A stretch of DNA of 64,000 nucleotides from Aliivibrio fischeri. Lineage in GTDB: Bacteria; Pseudomonadota; Gammaproteobacteria; Enterobacterales; Vibrionaceae. The translations under genes and the position numbers were made by a program. Where the stretch lies: NCBI RefSeq assembly GCF_009727955.1, contig NZ_WOBR01000004.1:179849-243848 (forward strand), given 5' to 3'. Below, one piece after another: positions 37,571-47,685 of the stretch. The stretch's first letter is position 1. Each line of letters opens with the position of its first letter. The notes under the pieces were generated by a model. The model saw only the letters and a program-made list of their open reading frames with translations, made no database searches and was not told the DNA's origin.

Positions 37571-38851
37571 ATGACAACATTTGATTCTCCGAAAGCCACA
37601 TCTGATTTATCGGTGTGGCTTCGTTATTTAGAAAGCATTCATACTAGTGCAATAGATTTGGGTTTAGACCGTGTTCAGCGTGTTGCACAACGAGCAAAAT
37701 TAACTAAACCAGCACCAACGGTAATCACAGTTGCAGGAACAAACGGTAAAGGTTCAACCTGTGCATTAATGGAATCTATTTTAATCAATGCTGGTTATCG
37801 TGTTGGTGTTTATAGTTCTCCTCATCTTATTCGTTACAACGAACGTATTCGTATTAATGGTAACGACTTATCTGATTCTCTTATTTCTCAGTCTTTTGCT
37901 GCTATTGAAGCGTGGCGTAAAGATATTTCACTTAGTCTTTTTGAATTCGGAACGCTTTCTGCTCTTTGGGCTTTTAAAGCGCATCAAGTTGATGTGGTTT
38001 TGCTTGAAGTTGGCCTTGGTGGACGTTTAGATGCGACGAATGTTGTTGATCATGATGTATCAATTATTACAAGCTTAGCTGTTGATCATGTTGATTGGTT
38101 AGGTGACGATATTGAAGTCATTGGTTTTGAAAAGGCGGGCATTTTTCGTTCAGAAAAACCAGCTATTTGTGGTCAACCTAATCCACCTTCAAGTGTTGCA
38201 GCTCATGCAGATGATATTAATGCTGATTTATATCAGGTTGGTTATCAATTTGATTATAACGTGCATGCAGATACTCAAACGTGGTCGTGGAAGAGTGGAG
38301 CATTTGATCTAGATAACTTACCATTACCTAATTTACCACTAGCGAATGCAGCGACGGCCATTATGGCTTTAGGTGTTTCAGGATTAGAATTGAGTGATAT
38401 TAATATTGTTGAAGGTTTAAAATCAGCAACGTTACCTGGAAGAATGCAGCGATTGACTCGTGGCAACTCTGAATTTGAGCCTACGATTATACTTGATGTT
38501 GCGCACAACCCACATTCGGCGCACTATCTTGTACAGCAAGTAAGACAGCGTTTCCCAAATAAGAAAATCCATGCAGTAGTAGGGATGTTACATGATAAAG
38601 ACATTAAATCTACTTTAGGTGAGTTCACGGGAGTGATTGATGTTTGGTATCCTGCATCGTTATCAGGACCAAGAGCGGCTAACGCAAGTGAATTAACCGC
38701 TGTTTTATCAAAAGAAATAACAGAATATTCATCACCTGTTGATGCTTTTAAAGTAGCATTACAACAGGCTGAAAATGAAGATTTAATTTTAGTCTTCGGA
38801 TCATTCCATACGGTCGGTGAAGTATGGGATTACTGGAAAAAAGAAGCATGA
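37571..38851 (+). CDS. folC: dihydrofolate synthase / folylpolyglutamate synthase FolC
   Basis: A 426-residue Mur-ligase-like enzyme that adds L-glutamate to dihydropteroate and extends polyglutamate on folates. ATP P-loop TVAGTNGKGSTCALME (near residue 55), VGLGGRLDATNVVDHDVSII, LDVAHNPHSAHYL near the C-terminal domain. Length is normal (E. coli 422). It is 9 bases before dedD, so co-transcribed. Confidence 0.96.
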   Translation: MTTFDSPKATSDLSVWLRYLESIHTSAIDLGLDRVQRVAQRAKLTKPAPTVITVAGTNGKGSTCALMESILINAGYRVGVYSSPHLIRYNERIRINGNDLSDSLISQSFAAIEAWRKDISLSLFEFGTLSALWAFKAHQVDVVLLEVGLGGRLDATNVVDHDVSIITSLAVDHVDWLGDDIEVIGFEKAGIFRSEKPAICGQPNPPSSVAAHADDINADLYQVGYQFDYNVHADTQTWSWKSGAFDLDNLPLPNLPLANAATAIMALGVSGLELSDINIVEGLKSATLPGRMQRLTRGNSEFEPTIILDVAHNPHSAHYLVQQVRQRFPNKKIHAVVGMLHDKDIKSTLGEFTGVIDVWYPASLSGPRAANASELTAVLSKEITEYSSPVDAFKVALQQAENEDLILVFGSFHTVGEVWDYWKKEA

Positions 38852-38860
38852 GGAACATGA

Positions 38861-39418
38861 GTGTCTAGTCCATTTCAACGACGTTTAGTCGGAACCATAA
38901 TATTGGTTGCTATTGGGGTAATTGTTTTACCTGATCTATTTGATGGTAAGAAAAAGCATTACCAAGAAGAGTTTGCAAGTATTCCAATTAAGCCTGAGCT
39001 TTCTAAAGATGTAGAGCAATTTGAGATTCAAGAGCCGGTTGATTTTGATGCGGAACTTCCAGATGAACCTGTCGAAGTAACTATTGAATCTTCACCTACT
39101 GAGCCTGAAAAAGAAACGTTGACGATTGTTGAGAAAAAACAATCACAGCCTTCTAAAGTGGATTATGCAAAAAGCGCATGGATCATTCAGCTTGGTGTAT
39201 TTAGAAATGCAGACAACGCAAAAAATCTTGCTCTTAAGCTACGTAAGCAAGGTTACCAAGCGCATACTTTCCCTAAAGATCCACAATCTGGTGATTTAGT
39301 TCGAGTTGCTGTTGGTCCAGATGTTTCTAAACCTGATCTAGAAAAGCAACTGCCAAAATTAAAAGAAATAACTGGCTTAAATGGTCAATTGCTCAAATTT
39401 ACACCACTAAACCCATAA
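38861..39418 (+). CDS. dedD: DedD-like SPOR-domain cell-division protein
   Basis: A 185-residue protein with one N-terminal membrane helix (RRLVGTIILVAIGVIVLPDL), an acidic/proline-rich periplasmic linker, and a C-terminal SPOR domain at about residues 107-180 (SAWIIQLGVFRNADNAKNLA), which binds denuded septal peptidoglycan. In E. coli DedD helps constriction. The start is GTG at 38861; the overlapping ATG hits a stop after three codons. Gene order folC-dedD-cvpA-purF is conserved. Confidence 0.9.
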   Translation: MSSPFQRRLVGTIILVAIGVIVLPDLFDGKKKHYQEEFASIPIKPELSKDVEQFEIQEPVDFDAELPDEPVEVTIESSPTEPEKETLTIVEKKQSQPSKVDYAKSAWIIQLGVFRNADNAKNLALKLRKQGYQAHTFPKDPQSGDLVRVAVGPDVSKPDLEKQLPKLKEITGLNGQLLKFTPLNP

Positions 39419-39479
39419 GAAAACGTTTGCGTAGCGGATTTTTCTGTTAAAATGCGCAGCAACAGAGAAAAGATAAATT

Positions 39480-39971
39480 ATGATTTGGATCGATTTTGTC
39501 ATTTTAGGCGTTATTAGCCTGTCAGCTTTAATCAGTTTGATTAGAGGTTTTGTAAAAGAAGCGTTGTCTTTGGTTATTTGGTTTGGTGCATTTTTTATTG
39601 CCAGCAACTTTTATCCAAAGCTAGCGGTTTACTTTACAAATATTCATGACGAAATGATAAGAAATGGCAGTGCGATAGCTGCCTTGTTTGTGGCAACCTT
39701 AATTGTTGGTGCGGTTGTTAACTACGTAGTAGGTCAATTAGTACAAAAAACAGGGTTGTCAGGAACCGATAGGATTTTAGGAATTGTCTTTGGAGGCTTA
39801 AGAGGCGTGCTAATCATAGCAGCTGTTTTATTCTTCATTGATGCCTTTACTTCTTTATCAGATTCAGAGTGGTGGAAGCAATCACAATTAATACCGCAAT
39901 TTTCGGTAGTAATTGAGTGGTTCTTCGATTACTTAAAGGATACATCAAGTTTTCTTCCTGGCGCTAAATAG
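39480..39971 (+). CDS. cvpA: CvpA family membrane protein
   Basis: A 163-residue inner-membrane protein with four hydrophobic helices ([78 protein letters not shown]). In E. coli CvpA is needed for colicin V export and tolerance to bile or deoxycholate; the exact mechanism is unsettled. It lies upstream of purF, with 34 bases between, as in enterics. Confidence 0.93.
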   Translation: MIWIDFVILGVISLSALISLIRGFVKEALSLVIWFGAFFIASNFYPKLAVYFTNIHDEMIRNGSAIAALFVATLIVGAVVNYVVGQLVQKTGLSGTDRILGIVFGGLRGVLIIAAVLFFIDAFTSLSDSEWWKQSQLIPQFSVVIEWFFDYLKDTSSFLPGAK

Positions 39972-40005
39972 CGCCAGTTTTTTAGCAAATTGAGGACTCT
40001 AGGAC

Positions 40006-41520
40006 ATGTGCGGTATTGTTGGAATCGTGGGCGCAACACCAGTAAACCAGTCAATCTATGACGCTTTAACAGTGCTACAACATCGTGGCCAAGATGCTGC
40101 TGGTATTATTACCATAGAAAGCAATCGTTTCCGTCTGAGAAAGGCGAACGGTTTGGTGAAGGATGTATTTGAAACAAAACACATGCAACGCCTACAAGGT
40201 AACGTTGGTATTGGCCATGTTCGATACCCTACAGCAGGCAGTTCTAGTGCGTCAGAAGCGCAACCTTTCTATGTTAACTCTCCATTTGGTATCACCCTCG
40301 CGCATAACGGTAACTTAACCAATGCGAACGAAATCCGTGAGACTTTATTTGAACAAGAACGTCGTCATGTTAATACAACTTCAGATTCAGAAGTGTTATT
40401 AAATATTTTTGCGCACCATCTTGATGAATCAAAAAATTACCCATTAACTCAAGAAGATATTTTTAAAACAGTCACTAAAGTTCACGAGCAAATTCGTGGT
40501 GCTTATGCGGTAACCGCAATGATTATTGGACACGGTATGGTTGCCTTCCGAGATCCAAATGGTATTCGTCCATTATGTCTAGGTAAACGCAAAGTTGAAG
40601 GCCGTACAGAATATATGGTGGCTTCAGAGTCTGTAGCTTTAGATGCTGTCGGTTTTGATTTTGTTCGTGATGTTGCACCAGGTGAAGCGATTTATGCTCC
40701 ATTTGAAGGTGGGCTATATACACAACAATGTGCACATGAACCTAAACTAAACCCATGTATTTTTGAGTTTGTTTACTTTGCTCGCCCTGATTCTTTTATC
40801 GATAAAATTTCGGTATACAGTGCTCGAGTTGAAATGGGTAAGCGTTTGGGTGAAAAAATTAAGCGTGAATGGGAAGATCTTGATATTGATGTTGTATTGC
40901 CTATTCCTGAAACATCATGTGACATCGCATTAGAAATCGCACAAATTATTAATAAACCTTACCGTCAAGGTTTTGTTAAGAATCGTTATGTTGGCCGTAC
41001 CTTTATTATGCCAGGACAACAAGAGCGTAAGAAATCTGTACGTCGCAAGCTAAACGCGATTCGTTCTGAATTTAAAGATAAAAATGTTTTATTGGTTGAT
41101 GACTCTATTGTGCGTGGAACAACCTCAGAGCAGATTATTGAAATGGCTCGTGATTCTGGTGCTAAGAACGTTTATATGGTGTCAGCGGCTCCTGAAATTC
41201 GTTTCCCTAACGTATATGGCATCGATATGCCAAGTGCAAATGAATTGATCGCACATGGTCGTGAAGTGGATGAGATCTGTAAGGCGATTGGTGCTGATGC
41301 CCTTATTTTCCAAGATCTTTCGGACTTAGTTGATGCGGTTGGTTGCGGTAACAGAGAGATTGAGAAATTTGAAACATCGGTTTTCAATGCGCATTATGTT
41401 ACGGGTGATGTTGATCAAAATTACTTAGAGTATTTAGAAAGCCTACGTAATGATGATGCAAAACAAGATAACGAAGCACAGAATGTAGCAAGTCTCGATA
41501 TTTATAACGAAGAGATTTAA
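40006..41520 (+). CDS. purF: amidophosphoribosyltransferase PurF
   Basis: A 504-residue enzyme for the first committed step of purine synthesis. After Met removal the catalytic N-terminal cysteine of [19 protein letters not shown] attacks glutamine; the PRPP-binding loop is [20 protein letters not shown] in the C-terminal domain. E. coli PurF is 505 residues. In enterics PurR represses it; I do not identify a certain PurR box in the short upstream gap. Confidence 0.97.
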   Translation: MCGIVGIVGATPVNQSIYDALTVLQHRGQDAAGIITIESNRFRLRKANGLVKDVFETKHMQRLQGNVGIGHVRYPTAGSSSASEAQPFYVNSPFGITLAHNGNLTNANEIRETLFEQERRHVNTTSDSEVLLNIFAHHLDESKNYPLTQEDIFKTVTKVHEQIRGAYAVTAMIIGHGMVAFRDPNGIRPLCLGKRKVEGRTEYMVASESVALDAVGFDFVRDVAPGEAIYAPFEGGLYTQQCAHEPKLNPCIFEFVYFARPDSFIDKISVYSARVEMGKRLGEKIKREWEDLDIDVVLPIPETSCDIALEIAQIINKPYRQGFVKNRYVGRTFIMPGQQERKKSVRRKLNAIRSEFKDKNVLLVDDSIVRGTTSEQIIEMARDSGAKNVYMVSAAPEIRFPNVYGIDMPSANELIAHGREVDEICKAIGADALIFQDLSDLVDAVGCGNREIEKFETSVFNAHYVTGDVDQNYLEYLESLRNDDAKQDNEAQNVASLDIYNEEI

Positions 41521-41540
41521 TTTTCGTTCAGAATAAAAAA

Positions 41541-41566
41541 AGCCTGTGATTTCACAGGCTTTTTTA
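41541..41566. terminator. bidirectional terminator, purF/aphB
   Basis: AGCCTGTG-ATTT-CACAGGCT with A-run before and T-run after, between convergent purF and aphB. Confidence 0.85.
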
Positions 41567-41577
41567 TATGTAATACA

Positions 41578-42453
41578 TTAATCAGGAATGTGATTACTTA
41601 CAAAATCAATAAACAAACGTACTTTTTCAGGTTGATGATCTTTGTAGTTGTATATCATGTAAATATCACGAGGGTTAGCAGACCAATCACTTAGAACTCG
41701 AATAAGCGAACCTTCCTCTAGATATTGGCTGATCATGATATCTGGCATTAAGGTAATCCCCAATCCATTTGAACACGCCATACGAATTACATTTAGTTCA
41801 CTTGCTTCAAAACGTCCAGCATCGGTAATTGTAACTGATTCACCATCTCTGTTGGTTAAGCGCCAACGCATTAAAGGGTTGCCTTTCAATAGACTGTGTT
41901 TATGCAGTTCTTGCGCATGAGTTGGTTCAGAGTTTTTTTCTAAGTAAGTTGGGCTCGCAACTAAAATATCTTCCAAAGAGCCAATTTGACGAGCAATAAG
42001 AGAGGAATCTCGTTGCTTACCAACGCGGAAAATAATATCCCAATCAGTAGGGTCAAGCTGCTCGGGTTGATTGCTCATGGTTAAGTTGATGCTAATATCA
42101 GGATAAAGCAGCATAAACTTATTCAAAATGGGTTGGATCATGCGTTTAGTTAGGTTTGAAGGCGCTGCAATCTTTAGCTTTCCTGCTGCACCACGACATT
42201 CTTCACCTAGATATTCACTGGTGTTTACCAATGTCGCTAGAATAGGGGCACATTCATCGTAAAACTTTTGACCAGCTTCAGTAAGAGATAATTTCCTAGC
42301 ATGACGGTTGAGTAAGCGAATATCTAAAGAATCTTCTAAAGCTTGAATCCGACGAGTAATTGTCGCAACAGGAATTAGGGTTTTTCTTGAAGCTGCAGTG
42401 TAGCTGCCATTTTCAACCACTTGTCGAAACAAATTCAAATCATCTAATTTCAT
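41578..42453 (-). CDS. aphB: LysR-type regulator AphB
   Basis: A 291-residue LysR regulator. The N-terminal helix-turn-helix (MKLDDLNLFRQVVENGSYTA, IPVATITRRIQALEDSLDIR, LLNRHARKLSLTEAGQKFYD) and the effector domain through LSDWSANPRDIYMIYN and DHQPEKVRLFIDFV match what I know of V. cholerae AphB closely. There AphB senses low pH and low oxygen and activates tcpPH with AphA. In Aliivibrio its targets would differ. I use ATG 42453; the frame could extend to 42498 but the family starts MKLDDLNLF. Confidence 0.9.
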   Translation of the reverse strand: MKLDDLNLFRQVVENGSYTAASRKTLIPVATITRRIQALEDSLDIRLLNRHARKLSLTEAGQKFYDECAPILATLVNTSEYLGEECRGAAGKLKIAAPSNLTKRMIQPILNKFMLLYPDISINLTMSNQPEQLDPTDWDIIFRVGKQRDSSLIARQIGSLEDILVASPTYLEKNSEPTHAQELHKHSLLKGNPLMRWRLTNRDGESVTITDAGRFEASELNVIRMACSNGLGITLMPDIMISQYLEEGSLIRVLSDWSANPRDIYMIYNYKDHQPEKVRLFIDFVSNHIPD

Positions 42454-42694
42454 TATATTAAGATACTCTCCGTTTTTTAGAGCGCTAAAGTGTAACAAAA
42501 ATGCGTGAATTGGTGTTGTTATAAGTCAACTAAAATGAAAATCTGTAAATAAAAGTCCAAATTCACGGCTAATTTAGCATTTTATTAATAATGATAGCTA
42601 AAATAATTTGTGCTCGCTTGGATCTCGAACTAAATTTATTTTAGATAATAAAAATAATAGGTATTGAATTTGGGTGCGTGCAGAGGGTAGTCGT

Positions 42695-43807
42695 ATGTCA
42701 GTGTCAGTAGAGCAGGCAACAAGAAGAAAGGAAGGAGAGGGGAACACTCCTGTAGAAGATCTATTAAGAAACAAAGATATTTTGATTGTTGATGATGATC
42801 CAATCTTTCGTTCAATGATAAGAGCGGTCTTAGAAACATATTCGTGCAATGTTAAAGAAGCGAACAACGGCCTTGAAGGTTTACAAATGCTTAAGCATTC
42901 TTTACCTGATGTATTGCTGTGTGATTTAGCCATGCCTATTTTGAACGGCATCGAATTTGTAGAGGAAGCGGTATTGGAATACCCAATGCTTCCAATTATT
43001 GTTATTTCAGGTAGCGGTGATATGCAAGATGTCGCTAAGGTGTTGCGTCTTGGAGCAAAAGATTTTCTAGTTAAACCAATTAGCGATGTATCAATTTTAA
43101 TTAAATCGCTCTCTTCTGCATTAAAGCTAAGTGAAGAAAGCTCATTAAGAATGCAAGATTTTTCTAGTCAGTGGTTTAGAACATCTGAGTTGGATAAAAG
43201 TTGTAATGATGAACTACATTGGCATTTAGAGTATTTACAAGAAGAGCCTAATGTTGGTCGAGAATTATTGTTTGAGTTATTGCCAGAGAGTGAAGCTCAG
43301 CATGCTAACTGGAAATTAAGTTATCGTTTATTGCAATCAACCGATGGTATGCCTTTAATCTTTGATTATGAATGGTTATTGGATGGTCGTTTATTTTTCT
43401 ATCTTGTCGATTCCGACTCAGGTGGGGAAAACGGTGTTATTTCTTGTTTATTAATCAGAGCCTTCTTTAATGATTTTATTCGAGACCAACAGATGTCCAC
43501 TAATACGATTTCTGCAATGGTCGCATCAATAGAAAAAGGCATGAGTACAATGGATAATAGCCAAGCTATGTCGGGCGTTTTTGGGTATGTTGATTTGTCC
43601 GAGCAAGCGGTTTTTATTTTATCAGCTGGTCTTGATGCTATCTGGGAAAGTAATAATCAACGTAATGTGCTCCGAGCAAATAATCAATTAACGATTAATG
43701 CGTCAAATAACCAAGTTCATCGTTTTTCAGTGAAAGAAGGTGCGAATAGCCTTTCATTAAATAACGTAGGGTGCAGCAGCTTTAAGTTGGAATTGACATC
43801 GTTTTAG
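42695..43807 (+). CDS. response regulator with degenerate C-terminal output domain
   Basis: A 370-residue protein. The receiver domain has the acidic cluster IVDDDPIF, the phosphoacceptor aspartate at about residue 77 (LLCDLAMPILNG) and the conserved lysine in FLVKPIS. The C-terminal half is not a DNA-binding domain; it is about 230 residues and faintly resembles the PP2C-like output domain of RssB, with no clear metal-binding residues. RssB delivers RpoS to ClpXP, but identity is not proven here. I choose ATG 42695 with AGAGGG upstream; a GTG at 42674 is possible. It is divergent from aphB. Confidence 0.8.
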   Translation: MSVSVEQATRRKEGEGNTPVEDLLRNKDILIVDDDPIFRSMIRAVLETYSCNVKEANNGLEGLQMLKHSLPDVLLCDLAMPILNGIEFVEEAVLEYPMLPIIVISGSGDMQDVAKVLRLGAKDFLVKPISDVSILIKSLSSALKLSEESSLRMQDFSSQWFRTSELDKSCNDELHWHLEYLQEEPNVGRELLFELLPESEAQHANWKLSYRLLQSTDGMPLIFDYEWLLDGRLFFYLVDSDSGGENGVISCLLIRAFFNDFIRDQQMSTNTISAMVASIEKGMSTMDNSQAMSGVFGYVDLSEQAVFILSAGLDAIWESNNQRNVLRANNQLTINASNNQVHRFSVKEGANSLSLNNVGCSSFKLELTSF

Positions 43808-43869
43808 AATTGATTAAAGTCGAGGTTTGTTTACATTCTGGTTAACTTTTTGATTCTTTAGAGGCTGAT

Positions 43870-44238
43870 TTGCATTTTACCCGTAGAGTATTTTGGTTCG
43901 TTACTGGATTAACATCGCTTATTTTAGGTTTAATCGGTGTTATTCTGCCTCTTTTACCAACTACACCTTTCCTGTTATTAGCTAGCGCATGTTTTATGAA
44001 AGCATCGCCGCGAGTTAACCATTGGTTGATTACTCATCCATTTTTAGGTCCTCCGATTGTTGAGTGGCAAGAGAAAAAAACGATTAAAAAATCAATAAAG
44101 AAAAAAGCCTTTCTTTTGATAATACTAAGTTTTGTAATTTCAATTATTCTTGCACCACTATTATGGGTAAAACTAGGCCTATTTTGTTTTGCTATTGTGC
44201 TTTTGGTCGGTTTTTCAAGGATTCCTACATCGGAGTAG
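43870..44238 (+). CDS. YbaN-like DUF454 membrane protein
   Basis: A 122-residue protein of DUF454 with an N-terminal helix (LILGLIGVILPLLPTTPFLL), the motif ASACFMKASPRVNHWL and HPFLGPPIVEW, and two C-terminal helices. Function is unknown. The start is TTG at 43870, supported by AGAGG about six bases upstream. In enterics ybaN precedes apt and dnaX, matching the order here. Confidence 0.85.
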   Translation: MHFTRRVFWFVTGLTSLILGLIGVILPLLPTTPFLLLASACFMKASPRVNHWLITHPFLGPPIVEWQEKKTIKKSIKKKAFLLIILSFVISIILAPLLWVKLGLFCFAIVLLVGFSRIPTSE

Positions 44239-44367
44239 GTTTATATTAACTCTTTGATCAACTACGCACCTTGCTTGGTAATACTTGCTCATGGATGAGA
44301 AAGTGAATACCATTGCTCGGTTAATTTATTTTTATGCCCGAATAGAGGCAAAGCAGGTCAAATAACC

Positions 44368-44913
44368 ATGTCTACAGAAACACTAGCACTGATTAAAAGC
44401 AGCATTAAATCAATTCCTGATTACCCTAAAGCTGGCATTATGTTCCGTGATGTAACAAGCTTAATGGAAGACCCAAAAGCATACCAAGCAACGATTCAAC
44501 TATTAGTTGAAAAGTATAAGCAAGGCGGCTTTACAAAAATCGTTGGTACTGAAGCTCGTGGTTTCTTATTTGGTGCACCGTTAGCATTAGAATTAGGTGT
44601 TGGTTTTGTTCCTGTTCGTAAACCGGGTAAATTGCCTCGTCCAACTATCGCACAAACTTACGACTTAGAGTACGGTACAGATACATTAGAAATTCATACT
44701 GATGCGATTATTGAAGGGGACAAAGTACTTGTTGTTGATGATCTATTAGCAACGGGTGGAACGATTGAAGCAACAGTAAAACTGATCCGCCAACTTGGTG
44801 GTGAGGTTGAGCATGCCGCATTTGTTATTAATCTTCCAGAAATTGGTGGCGAAGCACGTTTAGAAGGCCTAGGTCTAAACGTATACAGCATTTGTGAGTT
44901 TGCTGGTCACTAA
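44368..44913 (+). CDS. apt: adenine phosphoribosyltransferase
   Basis: A 181-residue salvage enzyme converting adenine and PRPP to AMP. The PRPP-binding motif [19 protein letters not shown] and the [11 protein letters not shown] and [15 protein letters not shown] segments are family-typical. Its start has no strong ribosome-binding site. It is followed by a terminator before dnaX, so the two may be transcribed partly separately. Confidence 0.96.
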   Translation: MSTETLALIKSSIKSIPDYPKAGIMFRDVTSLMEDPKAYQATIQLLVEKYKQGGFTKIVGTEARGFLFGAPLALELGVGFVPVRKPGKLPRPTIAQTYDLEYGTDTLEIHTDAIIEGDKVLVVDDLLATGGTIEATVKLIRQLGGEVEHAAFVINLPEIGGEARLEGLGLNVYSICEFAGH

Positions 44914-44938
44914 TTCTTCATATACACAGTTAATTACG

Positions 44939-44973
44939 TGAGATCTCTCTATCAAGGAAGATCTCATTTTTTT
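44939..44973 (+). terminator. terminator between apt and dnaX
   Basis: TGAGATCT / AGATCTCA, 8 bp with a 12-base loop, followed by seven T. Confidence 0.8.
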
Positions 44974-45016
44974 GCTGTGCTACGATTTAGATCTATTTTA
45001 TTTTGGGCTGTATTCT

Positions 45017-47143
45017 ATGAGCTATCAAGTATTGGCGCGGAAGTGGCGACCACATCATTTTAAAGATGTTGTAGGCCAACCTCATGTGCTTACTGCGTTG
45101 GAAAACGCACTTGACCATAATCGACTTCATCACGCTTATCTATTTAGCGGAACTCGTGGTGTGGGTAAAACCACGATTGCGCGTTTATTTGCTAAAGGAT
45201 TGAACTGTGAAGAAGGGATCACATCAACACCGTGTGGTGTGTGTTCAACATGTAAAGAAATCGACGAAGGGCGTTTTGTTGATTTACTTGAAATCGATGC
45301 AGCTTCTAGAACGAAAGTGGAAGATACACGTGAACTATTAGATAACGTTCAATATAAGCCTGCGCGTGGTCGCTTTAAGGTTTATTTGATCGATGAAGTT
45401 CATATGTTATCTCGTCACAGTTTCAATGCGCTATTAAAGACATTGGAAGAGCCGCCTGAATATGTGAAATTCTTATTAGCTACAACGGATCCACAAAAGC
45501 TACCTGTAACGATTCTTTCTCGTTGCTTGCAGTTTCATCTTAAGCACATCAGTGTTGATCAAATTCATGAGCAGTTAGATTTTGTTCTTGATAAAGAAGA
45601 AGTATCAAAAGAAGCTCGAGCTCTTGGGCTTATTGCTCATGCTGCTGATGGCAGTATGCGTGATGCATTAAGTTTAACGGATCAAGCTATTGCTCTTGGT
45701 AACGGTTCAGTGACGGCTGAAATTGTATCGGCAATGCTCGGAACCTTAGATACTGATCAAGCGATTCGCATTTTAGAGGCGATCAGCACTAAAAATATGC
45801 AGACATTGATGAATTGCGTAAATGATCTTGCTGATATTGGTGTTGAATGGGATGGATTAGCGAAAGAGTTAGCTAATCAGCTTCATAAATTAGCTATGTA
45901 TCAAGCATTACCAGCCACTCTAGATAAAACACAACCAGATGCTGAACGTATTGAGCTATTAAGTACGCAGTTGTCGCCTCAAGAAGTGCAATTGTTTTAT
46001 CAAATCGTACTGCAAAGCCGTAAAGATTTACCGTTAGCACCAAGTGAGCGAACGGGTGCAGAGATGATGCTATTGAGAATGGTAGCATTTCGTCCTGTAC
46101 ATGCTCAGGCACTAGAAGCGCAGCCAATTGCGGTGCCATCAACAGAGCCTCAAGCAATCAATACAGCACCAAGAGTGCAGCAACAAGCTCCTTCTGCTCC
46201 TGTTAATGTTGCGCCTCAAGCACAAAGACCAATGGCGTCTCAACAGCGTCCTACAATGCCACAGCAAACACAGCAAGGTTATGCACCAGCGACTGTGCCA
46301 CCGCAAACTGAGCAGCCACCAATGTATGATGCTCCTCCTATGGGGAATCAATCAGCTGAAGCTGCGGCACCAGCACCTCAACACCCTTCTTCTACGCAGG
46401 CACCTATGCAAGAGACGCCAGCACCACGAAGTGGGATATTAGGTGTTCGTAACCAACTGCGTAGTGCAAAAAATAATTTAACCAATACAGGTACTGGCTC
46501 AAAAAAGGCTAGTGCGACATCCGATAAGAAAAAAACGAGTTCAGTGTTAGAGCGTATTGCTGAAAAGCAGCATTTAGCGCCTCGTGCTCAGGTGTCGCAA
46601 ATTGGAAATTCAGCAACACAAGAGAAAAAGCCAGAAGAGCCGTATCGTTGGAAATCGACCCAACCAGAAATTAAAAAAGTGGTTAGCGATGTTACTCCAA
46701 CGAAACTAAAACAAGCGCTAGAGCATGAAAAAACGCCTGAAATGGTGAAATTGCTTGTTGAAGAGTCATCAAAACAAGATACTTGGTCAGCCTTGGCAAT
46801 GTCATTAACATTACCAAAGTTAGTACAGCAGCTTGTTTTAAATTCAGCATTTGTTGAGCAAGATAACCAAATTAAGCTACATTTACGAGCAGCTCAATCG
46901 CATTTAAATGGCGACAAAGCCAATGAGCTGATCACTCAAGCGTTAACGCAAACATTAAATCGAGAAGTGACGGTAACCATCGATATTAGTGATGAAGGAA
47001 CAACACCTTTAGAGCTGCGTGAGCAAATGTATCAAACTAAATTGCAAACGGCTTATCAGAGTTTGCAGCAAGATCCACACGTCAATTTCTTTATTCAGAG
47101 ATTTGGGGCAGAGATGGATCAAGAAAGTGTGAGACCTATTTAA
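45017..47143 (+). CDS. dnaX: DNA polymerase III tau/gamma subunit DnaX
   Basis: A 708-residue clamp-loader subunit. AAA+ domain with P-loop SGTRGVGKTTIARLF, zinc-binding cysteines (NCEEG, CGVCSTC) and DEVHMLSRHSFNALLK; a Pro/Gln-rich linker about residues 365-480; tau C-terminal domains that contact DnaB and polymerase alpha. ATG 45017 (MSYQVLARKW) is chosen; the frame extends to 44972 without similarity. A slippery A AAA AAG heptamer in frame at codons 495-497 predicts a short gamma form of about 498 residues, as in E. coli. Confidence 0.96.
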   Translation: MSYQVLARKWRPHHFKDVVGQPHVLTALENALDHNRLHHAYLFSGTRGVGKTTIARLFAKGLNCEEGITSTPCGVCSTCKEIDEGRFVDLLEIDAASRTKVEDTRELLDNVQYKPARGRFKVYLIDEVHMLSRHSFNALLKTLEEPPEYVKFLLATTDPQKLPVTILSRCLQFHLKHISVDQIHEQLDFVLDKEEVSKEARALGLIAHAADGSMRDALSLTDQAIALGNGSVTAEIVSAMLGTLDTDQAIRILEAISTKNMQTLMNCVNDLADIGVEWDGLAKELANQLHKLAMYQALPATLDKTQPDAERIELLSTQLSPQEVQLFYQIVLQSRKDLPLAPSERTGAEMMLLRMVAFRPVHAQALEAQPIAVPSTEPQAINTAPRVQQQAPSAPVNVAPQAQRPMASQQRPTMPQQTQQGYAPATVPPQTEQPPMYDAPPMGNQSAEAAAPAPQHPSSTQAPMQETPAPRSGILGVRNQLRSAKNNLTNTGTGSKKASATSDKKKTSSVLERIAEKQHLAPRAQVSQIGNSATQEKKPEEPYRWKSTQPEIKKVVSDVTPTKLKQALEHEKTPEMVKLLVEESSKQDTWSALAMSLTLPKLVQQLVLNSAFVEQDNQIKLHLRAAQSHLNGDKANELITQALTQTLNREVTVTIDISDEGTTPLELREQMYQTKLQTAYQSLQQDPHVNFFIQRFGAEMDQESVRPI
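46501..46512 (+). other. programmed -1 frameshift site in dnaX
   Basis: The zero-frame codons TCA AAA AAG contain the heptamer A AAA AAG (46501-46507). After a -1 slip the next codons are GGC TAG, so gamma would end one Gly after the site. In E. coli the same heptamer is followed by GAG TGA. A second candidate, A AAA AAT at 46468-46474, would meet TAA at once in the -1 frame. No obvious hairpin was found 5-8 bases downstream. Confidence 0.75.
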
Positions 47144-47179
47144 CATAAGCGTTCATACAATCTAATTTAAAATTTAGAG

Positions 47180-47215
47180 TGGGTTGAAAACAAAAATTTA
47201 ACCCCCATTTTTTTA
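47180..47215 (+). terminator. weak terminator after dnaX
   Basis: GGGTT / AACCC with an AT-rich loop, followed by ATTTTTTT. The stem is short and confidence is low. Confidence 0.4.
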
Positions 47216-47248
47216 GTAACAAAGAAGTAAACTTAAGAGAGAATAATT

Positions 47249-47584
47249 ATGTTCGGTGGTAAAGGCGGCATGGGCAACTTGATGAAGCAAGCCCAGCAAA
47301 TGCAAGATCGCATGCAGAAGATGCAAGAAGAAATCGCAAACATGGAAGTAACTGGTGAGTCAGGTGCTGGTCTAGTTAAAGTAACTATCACTGGTTCTCA
47401 TAGTGTTCGTCGTGTTGAAATCGATCCAAGCCTAATGGAAGAAGACGAAAAAGAAATGCTAGAAGATTTGATCGCAGCTGCGTTCAATGATGCATCTCGT
47501 CGCATTGAAGAAACACAAAAAGAAAAAATGGCAAGTGTAACTGGTGGAATGCAAATGCCACCGGGCTTTAAAATGCCATTCTAA
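47249..47584 (+). CDS. ybaB: nucleoid-associated protein YbaB/EbfC
   Basis: A 111-residue DNA-binding protein. The N-terminal helix-rich part ([20 protein letters not shown]) and the strand region [20 protein letters not shown] are family-typical. Homologues form a tweezer-like dimer and bind DNA with modest sequence preference. Gene order dnaX-ybaB-recR is almost universal in bacteria. GAGAGAATAA precedes the ATG. Confidence 0.95.
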   Translation: MFGGKGGMGNLMKQAQQMQDRMQKMQEEIANMEVTGESGAGLVKVTITGSHSVRRVEIDPSLMEEDEKEMLEDLIAAAFNDASRRIEETQKEKMASVTGGMQMPPGFKMPF

Positions 47585-47639
47585 TTTATCTTTATGATAA
47601 AGCTGAGATTAATAACGCATTATTAGTCTTGGAATAATT

Positions 47640-47668
47640 AGGCGGCTCAGTGGCTGCCTTTTTCTTTT
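47640..47668 (+). terminator. possible terminator between ybaB and recR
   Basis: AGGCGGC / GCTGCCT (one G-T pair) with a 6-base loop, followed by TTTTCTTTTT. It may attenuate recR. Confidence 0.55.
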
Positions 47669-47685
47669 TAGGAATATAAGAAACT

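Noticed and set aside
42674-42694. GTG start for the response regulator
   Set aside because: ATG 42695 has AGAGGG at good spacing; the GTG start lacks one.
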